A DNA stretch of 64,000 nucleotides, from positions 2,728,001 to 2,792,000 of the forward strand of contig JAGYVD010000004.1 in NCBI GenBank assembly GCA_021209875.1, read 5' to 3'. Shown piece by piece: positions 1 to 10,778 of this stretch. This stretch comes from Rosellinia necatrix. Its lineage: Eukaryota > Ascomycota > Sordariomycetes > Xylariales > Xylariaceae. The notes beneath the pieces were generated by a model, which made no database searches, was not told where the DNA came from, and saw nothing but the letters and a program-made list of their open reading frames with translations. The translations under genes were made by a program, and so were the position numbers. How positions within the stretch are numbered: the stretch's first letter is position 1; every line of letters begins with the position of its first letter.

Positions 1-337
1 TGGCTGGCTCTGTCGGTAACTATTTATACTTGGATCGGCTCGTCACACTCAGGTTACGATGTCAAGATGATGAAAAGTATATTAAGTTCTGCTGTGTGGC
101 ATGTTGCTGAAGTCCTTTCCCGTCACATGTGGGTGCAGGGATCGGGGCATCACAAGTAAAGAAGTGAAGTAGCGCCATGGCGCTCGGCCGCTTCGGTCGA
201 GCAATAGACCAACAAGAGCCAGTGGACAGGCAAACGGACGGATGGTGCATAGATATGGGGGGAGGAGGGAGGGGGAGAGGGGGCAGGGGGATGCACCCGC
301 CCATAGGTCGGGGCCCGTGACGGTTCCAGAGCCACGC
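1..337. other. Gene-free left edge, 3' flank of the GH76 gene
   Basis: This is sequence downstream of the stop codon of the minus-strand GH76 gene. I see no gene here. A G-rich tract near 256-291 (C-rich on the transcribed strand) is the only visible structure. The upstream neighbour lies outside the window. Confidence 0.5.
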
Positions 338-2050
338 TTAGTTGAGCGCAAAGCCCGCGAGCAACAGGCTGCCTAGCAACACGACGGAGCTGAGGCCGGC
401 GCGAGCACCAGAACTGGGGGGCACGTCGGAATTCTCGGCAGAGCCGCTTGTCTGAGACGAGCTTGGGCTGCCCGTCCCGGTGCTGTTGGTGCCGGAGCCC
501 GGAGTGGCGACCACCTTCTCCGCCGGCAGCAAGCTGAGGAGTGCACTCAGAACGCTCATCTACAGAACGAAATAGGTTAGTGTCTCGTAGGTGACGGGTC
601 TTTTCATGATACGCTTTGCGGGCTGAGGCGAGAGGGAGGGTTATCATACCTGAGGGCCAGCCCCGATATGACCCTCGGAGCTTCCGGTCCAGATATAGTC
701 ACACATGCGCTCGTTTGCACCAGCCGTGCAACTTTTGGCGGCGGCGGCGGCGCTGGTCTTGAGGACCGGGAGGATGAGGTCGGCCGTGTGCGGCGCCACC
801 ACCATGGTCGAGGCCAAGCTTCGGTGGAGGAAGGACTTGAAGAAAGTCATGTCGGTGTTGCATCTGTCAGGTTCGCAGGCGACTTCCATGGCCACCCCAT
901 CCGGGAAGAAGACGGCGATCGTTCGCTGGGCTAGGCCGTCTACCAGGTCCTTCCACTCTGCATCGCCAGTCTTGTTGTACATGGCCGCGGCGCCTTCGAG
1001 GGCGAGGGCGGAGGTGTACGAAAACTGTACTTTGTTGACTGCGGCGTGGGTTAGTACTGGTATAACGTGCGAATTCCTCAAACGCCTGCATAGGCAAACC
1101 CTTGCTAACTAGGACAGATACGACAAAAGAAAAAAAGAAAAAGAAAAAAAAAAACATGATCAGGCTTACTTTGGTCACAGTCCGGGACGTGGGCGCCATC
1201 AAACACGTTGAATTTGCCATCAATGAGTTTCGAGGATTGCAACCAGTCGAACGTTTCCTTGACGGAATCGGACCGGGTCTTGTCATCCCTATTCTGCAGA
1301 CCTAAGCGGGCGCCGAGGCTCGCATAGGCTACGTTTGCGGTGGCTAGATCCTCATCAGCATATTGGTTTGATGACGGCAGGGGTTATACTTACTTGACAC
1401 GTAATTGTAACCACTGTTGACCGCGAACAGCTGCCACCTCAAACCCCCAGCGCAAGATCCATTCTGAATGCGTCGGTCGGTCTCCTCGTCAAAGACGTTC
1501 TGTGCCAGGGTAACCCATTTCAGATCGTCGACCCCGGGCTCGGCAAAGCCCGTTTCTGCGGCAAGCAGAGCCGCCGCTCCCCAGATGGCCTGGTCGTCGT
1601 TGCCCACCGAGGCGGTCCAATTCGGCGACAGGAAGTCGTTGTTCTGGCCACGCTGCCATAGGAGGGCCTCGGAGATCTTAGCATCGTACTGGGTGTCGCC
1701 AGTGCGGCTTCGGTAGTCCAACATGGCGGCCCACAAGGCGCCACCAGTCCACCAGTAGTAGTCGCCGTCGGGTGGCGGGCCGGGCAGGATCCCAGGGATC
1801 TCGCCGGTGTAGAAGCTCATGAGATCCTCGGCGACAAGCGCGGCGGCTTTCTTGACCGAAGCTACGGGGCGGTTAATACTCAACGAAACGAAAGGACAGG
1901 ACCAGACCAGACCAGACCAGAGGAGCGTCTGGCGGCGGCATACTAACCGGCATCATTCACGTCGACGGTCAAACTACCCAAGACGCCTGTGGCGGACAGC
2001 AACAGCCGAGCGAGAGAAAGAGAAAGAGAAAGAGAAGAAAACTTGGCCAT
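338..2050 (-). CDS. GPI-anchored GH76 endo-1,6-alpha-mannanase (Dfg5/Dcw1 family)
   Basis: Five exons, complement(338-559, 650-1038, 1170-1328, 1394-1878, 1944-2050), give 453 residues with every splice at GT-AG. A Leu/Ser-rich signal peptide starts at the 2050 ATG. The mature part has the GH76 core: the PGILPGPPPDGDYYWWTGGA region (about residues 64-83) and the GNDDQAIWGAAALL motif, whose paired Asp (about D130/D131) are the catalytic acids of the family. The end is a Ser/Thr/Gly-rich stalk followed by a hydrophobic tail (VVLLGSLLLAGFALN), as expected for a GPI-anchor signal. Family members in yeast cross-link GPI glycoproteins into wall glucan, so a wall or plasma-membrane role is expected; that is knowledge of the family, not visible here. 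The two paralogue types Dfg5 and Dcw1 cannot be told apart from this sequence. The exon 1 donor was chosen because it is the one that keeps frame. Confidence 0.93.
1896..1922. repeat. ACCAG pentanucleotide tandem repeat in GH76 intron 1
   Basis: A run of ACCAG units (about five, preceded by the related GGACAGG) lies inside the first intron of the GH76 gene, close to its 3' splice site on the minus strand. Confidence 0.8.
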
Positions 2051-2602
2051 CTTGGAATAACTGCGGCAAGGCCAACGAGAGACACAAGATAGGCGGGAAA
2101 GATGGGTTTAGATGGTCGTCAGCGTGGTCGGCGAGGAGCTAGATCAGAGCCATGACGGATTCATATAGTTGCTCGCGGTTATTTATTATGTACTGCCCTT
2201 GTTTGAGCCTGGACGGGGGGGCCGGCATGATGGTCACGATCGGTAGGGGATTAATTTCTTTGTCGAGACTAAAAACACGGCGCGGTGGATTTACCCCTGG
2301 CTAGTACCTACTTCCTACTTCGCAGCAGCAGCACCAGGCCGATGGTCGATGCTGACGGTGCTGACGCTTGCACCCGCTTGACACCCGCTTGGCACCACTT
2401 GCACCACTTACACCACTTGTAACGGCTTGCAATGTCAATGCTTGTACGGCGCAGTGCATACCCGGTTTGCCTGGTTACCGCACCATTGAGGTCTGAAGTC
2501 TGAAGTTCTAGGGCCTGGACAGCGGTTTGGAGGTCGCACATAACTATTGCCGGCTATCCAAGGGTAAGTTAAAGTTAAGCCACCCCCGTGTTGAGACCTA
2601 TT

Positions 2603-2658
2603 CTTAGACCGTAGCTCTTAGACCGTAGCCCTTGGACCGTAGCCCTTAGACCGTGGCT
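2603..2658. repeat. 14-bp minisatellite, four units
   Basis: Four head-to-tail copies of CTTAGACCGTAGCC occur with single-base changes between copies (T for C at the end, G for A in TTGGACC, G for A in CGTGG). Confidence 0.85.
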
Positions 2659-2791
2659 CTTAAGATCAATGTTAGATGAGAGTGATGATGTTGCTTTCGA
2701 CAGGCGCATGCATAGACAGATACATACCTCATTCTACATACCTCATTCTGCTCATATGTGCCAAGATATATTGCCAGCAAATGCAGGTGGC

Positions 2792-2824
2792 ATACCGTCG
2801 TGGTAGTGTCATGGTAGTGTCGTG
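2792..2824. repeat. 11-bp tandem repeat, three units
   Basis: Three copies of TCGTGGTAGTG lie head to tail; the middle copy has A in place of G in TCATGG. Confidence 0.75.
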
Positions 2825-3158
2825 GTAGTGGTCAATTAATCTTGCTGCCTACAGGATCTTCGTATCGAGGTAGCGGCGTTGGGAAGCGAGGTCCACTGTG
2901 AAGGTTTGGTGTGGTGCTAGGGACTTTGTTAGCCGATGTTAGATAGTTAACTACCAGATAACTAATTACCTCATGAATTGCATGAATGGTATGATTGCAT
3001 AAATAGTCATTCGTGGAAATATATGCTTTATCTGTATAGATGCGCTTTCCTTTTAAAGGTACTCGGATTTACGACGTCATAACTCGGAGCTACGGTCATC
3101 TCACCTCCGTACCTACCCCACGCTATATGCTCTTCCTACCTACCTACGCCGTGCACTA

Positions 3159-3235
3159 GACACCTGGTTTAGACACCTGGTTTAGACACCTGGTTTAGAC
3201 ACCTGGTTTAGACATCTGGTTCAGACATCTGGTTG
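3159..3235. repeat. 13-bp minisatellite, six units, abutting the AIM32 start codon
   Basis: Four exact copies of GACACCTGGTTTA are followed by two variant copies (GACATCTGGTTCA, then a shortened one). The array ends seven bases before the AIM32 ATG at 3243, so it probably lies in the transcribed leader. Unit-number variation would change leader length directly. Confidence 0.9.
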
Positions 3236-3242
3236 TGTCGCT

Positions 3243-4504
3243 ATGTCATTGCAACCCTTGGCTTCCGCGGCGGCGAGGCTGACTATCAGCCCTCGACGAG
3301 CGCATCTTCCTTGCCCTTCCTCCCTGTCCCTCCCGGCATTGACGCGCCCCCGATTCCTGCACACCGTGCCGCGATGTCCGGCCCCCAGCTGTGAATGCGC
3401 CGACACGCCCGAGATGCCCGACGGCCTCCCCATTGACTACGACGGGAGATTGAACGGCCTGATATCTAGTTATGCGCAACAGGTGCTCGTTTGTACCGGC
3501 CGCCATGACTGGCCGTCGCGCATTGAGGAGGAGAAGAGTGGCGATAATCTCGCCGCCGACCTAAAGGAATTGATCGGTCGCGGCGGCCACTATAGCGATG
3601 TGAGTCTGTTGGTCAGCCCGCGCACGCCGACCTCCCCCGATTATCGTAGCCTCTGGGTTCGGCATAACTCCTAGGGTTAGAGAGGAGGCATAGAGAGAGG
3701 GAGGGAAAGAGAGAGAGAGAGAGAAGGGGAGAGAGACGGAGAGATGAAAGCAAGAGAAAAGAAGCTGACGGTAAGTGCATCTCCGAATAGCCATTTCACA
3801 ACATCTCCGTTCTCAACTCTTCTTTCCCGTCCTCTATATCTCGCCGGCCCGCGGTCCAGACCACATCTGCCTACCTGCTACCCAGTTTTAAATACGTGCC
3901 TTTTCTCCCCCGGGTCTCGTTTGATTCTGTGCAAGCTCTAGTGAAGGGATATTTGCTACCTGAGAAACTGCATCCCATGAACGATGGTCTGCCTCAAATA
4001 CACAAGGATCGGCTCCTGAGAAAAGAGGTCTATCGGCACATGTTACATGGCGTCCGCGACGTGGACGACGTTCTAGTCCTGATATGCGGCCACGGTGGCA
4101 GGGATATGCGATGCGGGGTGATGGGTCCTGTTCTACAAGCCGAATTTGAGAGACAGCTACCACGGGCCGGGCTAGAGCTTCTGAGCGGCCCTCTCGTTGA
4201 CGAGAGTGTCTCCGTACCGCTCTTATCTGGCACGGGCGAGGGGAAATCGGCGACGGCACGGGTAGGTCTCATCAGCCATATCGGAGGCCACAAGTTTGCT
4301 GGAAACATCATCATCTATGTGCCACCAATGTTCAAAAATAGTGCTGGCCACCCCCACCCATTAGCTGGCCATGGCGTCTGGTACGGAAGAATCGAGCCCA
4401 AACACGTTGAAGGCGTGGTTCAAGAAACCATTATGAACGGAAACGTCATCACAGAACACTTCCGGGGAGCTATCAAGCAAACCGGTGAGATTGTTCGTCT
4501 GTAA
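3243..4504 (+). CDS. AIM32: Aim32-like thioredoxin-fold [2Fe-2S] ferredoxin, mitochondrial
   Basis: Two exons, 3243-3599 and 3791-4504, give 356 residues. The first roughly 50 residues are rich in Arg, Ala and Ser with almost no acidic residues, as in a mitochondrial presequence. The C-terminal half is the sucrase/ferredoxin-like domain. CGHGGRDMRC places Cys at about 218 and 227, and SHIGGHKFAGN places His at about 282 and 286. This is the two-Cys, HxxxH ligand set reported for Apd1/Aim32 proteins, which bind a [2Fe-2S] cluster with bis-histidine coordination. In yeast Aim32 is linked to mitochondrial redox quality control. The splice joins codon-final GAT to CCA and restores the family's D-P-(F/Y)-H-N stretch. 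The 191-nt intron carries a long GA-rich purine tract. The start codon lies immediately 3' of a minisatellite; it is the first ATG in frame and precedes the presequence. Confidence 0.9.
3683..3760. repeat. Polypurine GA-rich tract in the AIM32 intron
   Basis: A nearly pure purine run of GAGA and GGGA units lies in the single AIM32 intron, upstream of the branch and acceptor region. It is low complexity; no coding sense is apparent. Confidence 0.8.
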
Positions 4505-5067
4505 ATACCATGATGAATAACTACTCTAACACAGGTATAACTATGACATTCATATGTTCAAATTAATATCATTATGCATCAATATTTTAAGCAAGTATTT
4601 CATTAAATCTCATAGTTAACTATCATAACTATCATGACATGACATTATTCACAACATACATACGCACAAGCCTTATTTCATTCAACGATTCTCTCATCCA
4701 ACAGTAGGTTATGTGGAAACAGAGGTCAGCAGCATGTGTAGGCAGGCGGGTAAGCACACACCAACTATTGTAATTATTTAGCAGCGTCCCCATGATGTCT
4801 TAAAAATGAACCTCAACTTGGTTGGTGATCGAAAACAGTGCTTCATGCCAAGACCAGCCAACCTAGATATGACTAGTTATAAGTTTATAACCAATAACCG
4901 TCTCTTTTAAAGAATAGTCCCGATCTGGGATATTTTATGGTCAAATCATAATCTTACAGTATGAGCTCCTGTCTCTGGGGCGTATGAGACTCGCCGTACT
5001 CACGGCTGAGATGAGCTACTGAACCGACTAACACTGGACCGAAGCAACTCACGACTAAGAATGTACA
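4505..5067. other. AT-rich gene-free spacer before the HET gene
   Basis: This spacer is markedly AT-rich, with many CATGAC and ATAACTATCAT-like words around 4540-4650. It holds the AIM32 3' end and the promoter of the HET gene. No gene is seen. The step from this AT-rich spacer into the GC-rich HET coding region is sharp. Confidence 0.4.
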
Positions 5068-6144
5068 ATGGCCTCCATCTTTACATACTCACCTCTACTA
5101 GAGTATGACCACATACGGCTTTTATTGTTACAGCCCGCGGCCTCTCTCGACGACGACCTCGTAGGCTCCCTACAACATATCTCACTCACCGATCACTATC
5201 GCGACTTGATCGACCCGTACACGGCCTTGTCGTACATATGGGGGGAACCCGAACCAGTGGACAATATCCTTCTCGGCAGCCGGGAGTTCATGATCACTGC
5301 GAATCTGGGCAAGGCGCTGCGGGACCTGCGCGACGCGAATCGCACACACTGGATATGGACAGATGCGCTGTGCATCGACCAGAAGAATATCCCCGAGCGG
5401 AATCAACAGGTCGCGCTCATGGGACAAATCTACTCCCGGGCTAATAACACCGTCATTTACCTCGGGACGCTGACCTCTGAGGCCGAGGTCCTCGTGCGGG
5501 AAATCGACCGTGGGACGGGTCTGAAGACGCCCGGTCCCAGCGTCGCTGACGAGCAGCCGAGCGACAAGGAGGCGATCCCCCACGCAGCAGACGAGGGGGT
5601 GCTGGCCCAGCCCTGGTTCCGGCGGGTCTGGGTGTTCCAGGAGCTGGTGCTCTCCCGGAAGCCGTGGGCCCAGTTCGGCGCGAGGCGGATCCGGTGGCAG
5701 GACCTGTGCCGGCTGCCGGTCCCGCTCCTGGCGGCCAGGCGCGAGTCCCGGGGCCGTAAGGCGGGCCTGACCATCCTGGAGAGCATGGACGACACCCACA
5801 CCCAGTACTGGAGGGGCCACCATTCCCCCCTGTCCGGCGACGACGACGACCGCGGGGGCGACCCGTGCAGGCTCTGGCGGCTGCTCGATATGCGGAAGGA
5901 TTGCGGCGTGACGGACCCCCGCGACTTCGTGTTCGCCCGCATGGGGATCGCCTCGGACAGGGAAGAGGCCCTGAGGTACATACGAATAGACTACACGCAG
6001 ACGGCAAGCGAGGTCTTCCTAGCGACAGGCCGGGATGCTGGGGAGGCGTCGTGCTACCAACGACCCCTTTGCCGGCAGATCACACGTCCTGGTTCTACAC
6101 AAGGCCGTCTTCTAGTCACCATCATATTTCCCCCCTTCTGTTGA
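5068..6144 (+). CDS. HET-domain (heterokaryon incompatibility) protein, C-terminally truncated
   Basis: A single exon of 358 residues. The HET domain is plain: YTALSYIWGEPEP (about residues 51-63), then the block with WTDALCIDQKNIPERNQQV and IYSRANNTVIYLG, then WFRRVWVFQELVLSRKPW at about 190-206. The later TDPRDFVFARMGIA and IDYTQTASEVFLAT stretches are also typical. HET domains trigger cell death when incompatible hyphae fuse. Family members usually continue for several hundred residues after the TASEVFL region. Here the frame runs into about 37 unrelated residues (ending TIIFPPFC) and stops, and I find no continuation in the next 800 bp. It may be a decayed gene, a short natural form or a gene with an unrecognised intron. 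The ATG at 5068 gives a complete domain N-terminus. The domain call is firm; whether the gene works is open. Confidence 0.8.
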   Translation: MASIFTYSPLLEYDHIRLLLLQPAASLDDDLVGSLQHISLTDHYRDLIDPYTALSYIWGEPEPVDNILLGSREFMITANLGKALRDLRDANRTHWIWTDALCIDQKNIPERNQQVALMGQIYSRANNTVIYLGTLTSEAEVLVREIDRGTGLKTPGPSVADEQPSDKEAIPHAADEGVLAQPWFRRVWVFQELVLSRKPWAQFGARRIRWQDLCRLPVPLLAARRESRGRKAGLTILESMDDTHTQYWRGHHSPLSGDDDDRGGDPCRLWRLLDMRKDCGVTDPRDFVFARMGIASDREEALRYIRIDYTQTASEVFLATGRDAGEASCYQRPLCRQITRPGSTQGRLLVTIIFPPFC

Positions 6145-6965
6145 CTCTTGGGATATTCTGCCTACACCCTGTCCTTTTCTTGATGATATGGACGCTTGTT
6201 GGCTTACGTCCAACTAGTCTAAATAGTAAGGCTGGACGGAGATCGATAATACTGAACAATACTGCCAAGTACCGCTATTCTGGAGCTATTTTATTCAATT
6301 AGAATGAACAATTATAGGATAGTTATGTACTTATGTACCCAGCTTCGGCATCAGGCATCACCATCCCTGCAAAGTATCGAACCCTACCCTACCCTTGTTC
6401 CCCCCCCTCCCTCCCCCTCCCCCCCCATACACTTACTTATGTACTTCTCTAACGATGATCTACCTAGGTAGTTAAAGGGCTGGGCGAGGACAGGTCTTCG
6501 ATCACCAAGAGCAAGAGGCTACTATGGTGCGCACGTGTACGTAGTCTGGCATATTTGCCAATACCCATAGTGATTAAATCATAGTGGTTAAATCATTTGC
6601 GGCAGAGCCCGGTATAGATATGGAAGAACCGCCGTAGCTAGGCGGAATGGCTATTGCATGTACACTAGTTTCTCTAACGAACTATCTCAGGTTCCTGGAA
6701 TAGAGACGGCCTCATGTATCGTTACAGCTGGCCTAGCGTCGTGCTAAGAATATCGCGGCTAGGCCTCATTACATGATAGTACGCCGCTATCCTCATGCCG
6801 AGGTATCCACCCGCTCGGCCGCCCACTCGCCTAGAAGCGGGAGGGGAGAGAGGCCAGCTCGCCGGTTCTCATATATATACATGACTATATCATCGTGTTG
6901 AAGGCGAGCCACCCACCAAGCAAGCAATCAAACAAGTAAGCATAATCGAAGGCAGAACAGCAACA
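6145..6965. promoter_or_regulatory. Spacer and presumed promoter of the SnoaL-like gene
   Basis: No gene is seen. A C-rich low-complexity run lies at about 6400-6426. A TATA-like ATATATATAC at about 6871-6880 is roughly 90 bp upstream of the next start codon and is a reasonable core-promoter candidate. The leader CAAGCAAGCAATCAAACAAG is A/C-rich, as fungal leaders often are. Confidence 0.4.
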
Positions 6966-7698
6966 ATGAGTACCAAGTCGCAACTAGTCCGGACGGCGCT
7001 GGCCCTCATCGAGTCCTACAACAAGTGGGATATCGAGGCCATCATGGCCACCCGCGCCCCCGACTGTATTCAACAGATCCTCCCCAGTAAGTGATGCATC
7101 ACCTAGCCTAGTATCAGTCATACCTGTATGCTACGGCCGAGAGGGAGCAAAAAAAAAAAAAAAAAAAAAAAGGAAAAGCCTCATACTAAACTTTCCTTTC
7201 TTCCTTCTCCAACCGCAGAAGCCCTCGGCCGCCCGGAAATGGATAACGCCACCTACAAGCTCTGGTTCGGCGCCATGATTCCCTACTTCCGCAACTTCGC
7301 CGTCACCGTCGACGACATCATCGAGGACGTTGCCGCCAACAAGGTCACCCTCCTGGCGCACAGTACTTCCGACTCTGCCGTAGGTCCCTACGCGAACGAG
7401 GTAAGCTATCGATCAATCTCAAGAAAGAAAAAAAAAAACCCTTGTTATTAAAATCATCTCCTCCCCCATTTGGAAAAAAGATTGGGGATCGGTGTTGGAA
7501 TGCAAAACGGGAAACTAAGAAACATATGCTGACTTCCACACAACTTGGGGGACGGAAAAGTATATCCTTATCTTGCACATGAATGAGGCGGGCGACAAGA
7601 TCACAAAGTTCTTCGAGTTCGTCGACTCGAACCAGAGCGCCACTTTCTTCCCCAAGCTACGGGAGTTCATCGCTCAGAACCCGGGCGCCGAGTGGTAA
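6966..7698 (+). CDS. SnoaL/NTF2-like small protein
   Basis: Three exons, 6966-7086, 7219-7400 and 7561-7698, give 146 residues. The protein has the cone-fold layout of NTF2/SnoaL-like proteins. The helix ALALIESYNKWDIEAIMATR precedes the Asp-Cys-Ile strand. The middle has FRNFAVTVDDIIEDVAANKVT. The end has YILILHMNEAGDKITKFFEFVD and a short helix. Fungal members of this fold include polyketide and terpenoid cyclases or isomerases as well as proteins of unknown role; nothing here fixes a substrate, and no biosynthetic genes lie next to it. It lacks a signal peptide, so it is probably cytosolic. Intron 1 contains a 23-nt A run and intron 2 further A-rich tracts. The third-exon acceptor was chosen because it joins PYANE to YILIL in frame. 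Confidence 0.8.
7149..7171. repeat. A23 homopolymer in intron 1 of the SnoaL-like gene
   Basis: An unbroken run of 23 adenines lies 3' of the donor at 7087 and about 50 nt before the acceptor at 7218. Its length is likely to vary between strains or reads. Confidence 0.9.
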
Positions 7699-8100
7699 AA
7701 GTAAAGGGACCAGCAGGCGCCGTGGCAAACCCCAGAAGGGCTACGGTTTGTTGCAATGCTGTATGTATTGCGACCGAGGGTGGGAACGCTACGACTCTTG
7801 ACGTTATATGCTCTGGGTGGCCGAGATCTGTTAGTCACGGCGTATATATCTTGGACACGATAGACGCGATGCTATGTAATTCGAGACTCTATTCTTGGTA
7901 GCCCGCCTTGTCTGTTGTGTTAAGCACTGGGCCTAAACGATGCACGCCGAATTGCAGCGTACCGATATCTCTCTAGCCTCGTTAGTTCTTTCATGCCCTT
8001 CTTTCTTTGCTTTTTTTTTTAGACATTAAGTCAACGCCGCCAACGCCATGCCATGATGCTATCTCTCAATACGAATACAGTATAAACCCAATTTGACGGC

Positions 8101-10778
8101 CTAGTCCGATCCGTCTTCCTCTGCATCTTCGATAGTGACGGCTTTGGCCTTACCCTTCCCACTGCTTGCATCTGATTCGTCGTCACCATCGCTGGACTCG
8201 GTCGCATGGGTTCCATTCTCTGCTATACCCTCATTTGTGGAAATGGAATTGATGGTGTGAGAGGCCGCAGACGACCTGGCACGATTGCCGAAAAGCGAGC
8301 CGCCCCACTGTGGTACTACTGGGGTGGGAGCGGCCACATTCGGGGGTTCTCTCTGTGGCTGAGAACTTGAAGGTTCAGGATTCCGATCATGCCCACCTCG
8401 TGCGTCGGTATATCGAGCCGTATTGTGGGTGTCAGCTGCGGGGGTGGAAGAGCGCATGGTGCCGCTCAGGTCACGAGGCAAGTTGTGCCTACTGAGCTGT
8501 GCTGTTTGGTACTGTTGGTGCAATAAATCGTGGGATGGGACCATCGGGGCGGGTTGGGTCCCCATCTGCTGGTGCGCAGTTTGACCATCGAGACGCTGGA
8601 GTGGCAATAGAGACCACCCGGGTGGAATGGACACTCCTGGAGGAAGGTCTTGGCTGCCCGAAGGAATGGCGGACGCGTATGGCGAGCCGCCGTGTCTTGT
8701 GACAGATGAAGGAGGGATGTACAATGTGCTATTCGGGATGTGGTGGGGGGGTTGCTGACCCATGAACTGGGCGCCGGCAGTTGTATGGCCAGACTGAATA
8801 CCAAGCCCATTCCCAGTCGGCAACTGGCCCTGGCGGAGTCGGTTCAACTCAACCGTCAGGGCATATAGAGTGTGTAACTCGGCTTGGGTCGTTCGCAAGG
8901 TATCCATCTCTTGTTGTATTCGATTCGAGATGTCTTGAAGCTGTGCCTGTATGCCCTCCATGCTGGTTTGGGTATTGTTAGAATTAGCGGGCGGTACAGG
9001 AGGTGTCGGTGTTGGTATCACAGCGGGAGCTGCTGGCTGATTCGCCGCTTCGAGAGGCATACGCAGCTGGTTGGCTAGGTCATGGATGTTTTGCGCATTT
9101 CCTTGAGCAAAGCCCAATCGAATAGGCCCAAACTGGAATACACGCAAGTTGCCCCGAGCCTGACCCGGCTGGCCAGGATTCCCTGCTGCTGCTCCTACTC
9201 CTAACCCAGGTGGTGGCGCAAATGGGGGTGGAGCTTGTCCGGCGCCATTGGGGCCCGGCGCCGCGGGAATGCCATCAGGGACTGCTCCGTCGATGACAAC
9301 AGAACGCCGACATGTAGGGCATACCTGTTGTCTCTCTAGCCAACCCTTGAGGCAACCGAAGTGCAAGATATGACCGCAAGGCAGCTTCTTTGGCCGAGAG
9401 CGTTCAACTGTACCTACAGCAGATGGGTCCCATGGTCTCATCTCTTCTCTGCAAATGATGCAAGTGTCCTCCCTGGCGAGGTCTTCCTGGGTAGCATCCG
9501 GATACTTGTTCATATCCTGAAGTGCCTTTCGATACCGCATTAGTGCGCCGAGGCGCTTTAGGAAGGAGCGAGCGGTTAAGAAGAGATCGCGCATGATGTG
9601 AATCGGAAGCCCATAGAACATCATTAGGATCGCGAAAAACACCGAGTAGATGAAGAGCTTGATGAAATCTAAAACGCGTTAGAGCGCAACGTTGACCCCG
9701 ACGGCATGATTGCGTACCCGTGAACAGATCAAGAGTTAGTATCCAATGTCCCTTAGATTCCCAACCAGGAACCTCAATATCCATCTCATCAATGTCTTCC
9801 TCATCTGGTAGCTCCTCTTGTCGGGCGGCTTCGGCCTCGGCGGTATCATCAGATTCTCTACGTCGCAGGATATCATTGCGCTGCTCTCGAGCCAATCGTC
9901 GCCGCTCTTCTAGCCGGGTCCGGGTCTGATTCTTCACTATCTTGCCCTCGATCAAAGACAGCAGGTATCGGGAGGCGGTACGGGAGGAACAAGCGGCCAA
10001 GATGGCAAACTCGAACAGAAACATAACCATCATATTGGGACGTGCCTGCTGAATAACGGCATGGACGGCATACCAGAATAGCCATGTATCATAAGCGACG
10101 CTGATGAAAAGGGAAATGCTGAGGCGTGTATGGAATAGTCTCGGGTTGGCGGGAGGTTGCTGCTCCAAAACTTCGACACGACCCTCGCCTATCCATTCCC
10201 ACACCTTCCCGGTGACAAGGGCAGTAAACATGACAAGGAACCATGCGCCTACCTCCTCACGGAAGATGGTCATAGCGAGGCAAGTCTCGGTAACAGCAAA
10301 CCAGGCCTTCTCATAGAGCTGCTCGATCTCGACAGGGCGGAGGGGGCCGTAACATAGTCGTTGGAGACCCCAGACAAATGAGGCGTATAGGAGTAGGACG
10401 AGGTTAACGAGAATCTGTGGTGGACAGGACGCAAGGGGTTAGTCAAATAGCCGTCTGTTGCGCCTAAACACGGATGGAATAGCACAGGGCAAGGACGGTA
10501 AGGGTAGTATGGGAGGAGGCGAACCATTAGGCTGAGGTTGTTCTGCGATAGATAGACCATGGCGGAGTAGAAGTTGGCACGCTGGTTGAAGGCATAAGCA
10601 ACCACGCCGGTTGCCAGCGCCGTCGAGGCCTGGGACAATCAATGTACATGTTAGCGCTCCTGAATATCTGTGAATCCATGCACATCCATGCACAGCACAG
10701 CCCGAGCCGGTTGGTGCCGAGAGGCTTGTTGATGTTAGCAATAGTGAAGCTTACCCCAGCATACCAAAGGAGACGCAT
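8101..10778 (-). CDS. HRD1: Hrd1/synoviolin RING-H2 E3 ubiquitin ligase of ER-associated degradation
   Basis: Four exons, complement(8101-9668, 9718-10414, 10525-10629, 10755-10778), give 797 residues. The first exon is only 24 nt and codes MRLLWYAG. The N-terminal half is multi-spanning: segments include [67 protein letters not shown] and [16 protein letters not shown], and the sixth runs through exon 4 into [20 protein letters not shown]. The RING-H2 finger at about 345-395 has C-x2-C (CIIC), [13 protein letters not shown] and CPTCRRS, which binds two zinc ions and recruits an E2. The tail is Pro/Gln-rich and disordered, with an acidic end. In yeast Hrd1 forms the retrotranslocation channel and ligase for misfolded ER proteins. 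The gene is divergent from MNS1. The donor of intron 2 is the non-consensus GTTCGC, chosen because the frame and the joined membrane segment support it. Confidence 0.95.

Larger units (their letters stand above)
2051..3242. promoter_or_regulatory. Divergent intergenic region between GH76 and AIM32, dense in minisatellites
   Basis: The two flanking genes diverge from this 1.2 kb region, so it must hold both promoters. No clear TATA box was found. It is dominated by short imperfect arrays: CACTTG/CACCC units at about 2368-2422, a 14-bp unit at 2603-2658, an 11-bp unit at about 2792-2824 and a 13-bp unit at 3159-3235. Confidence 0.5.
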
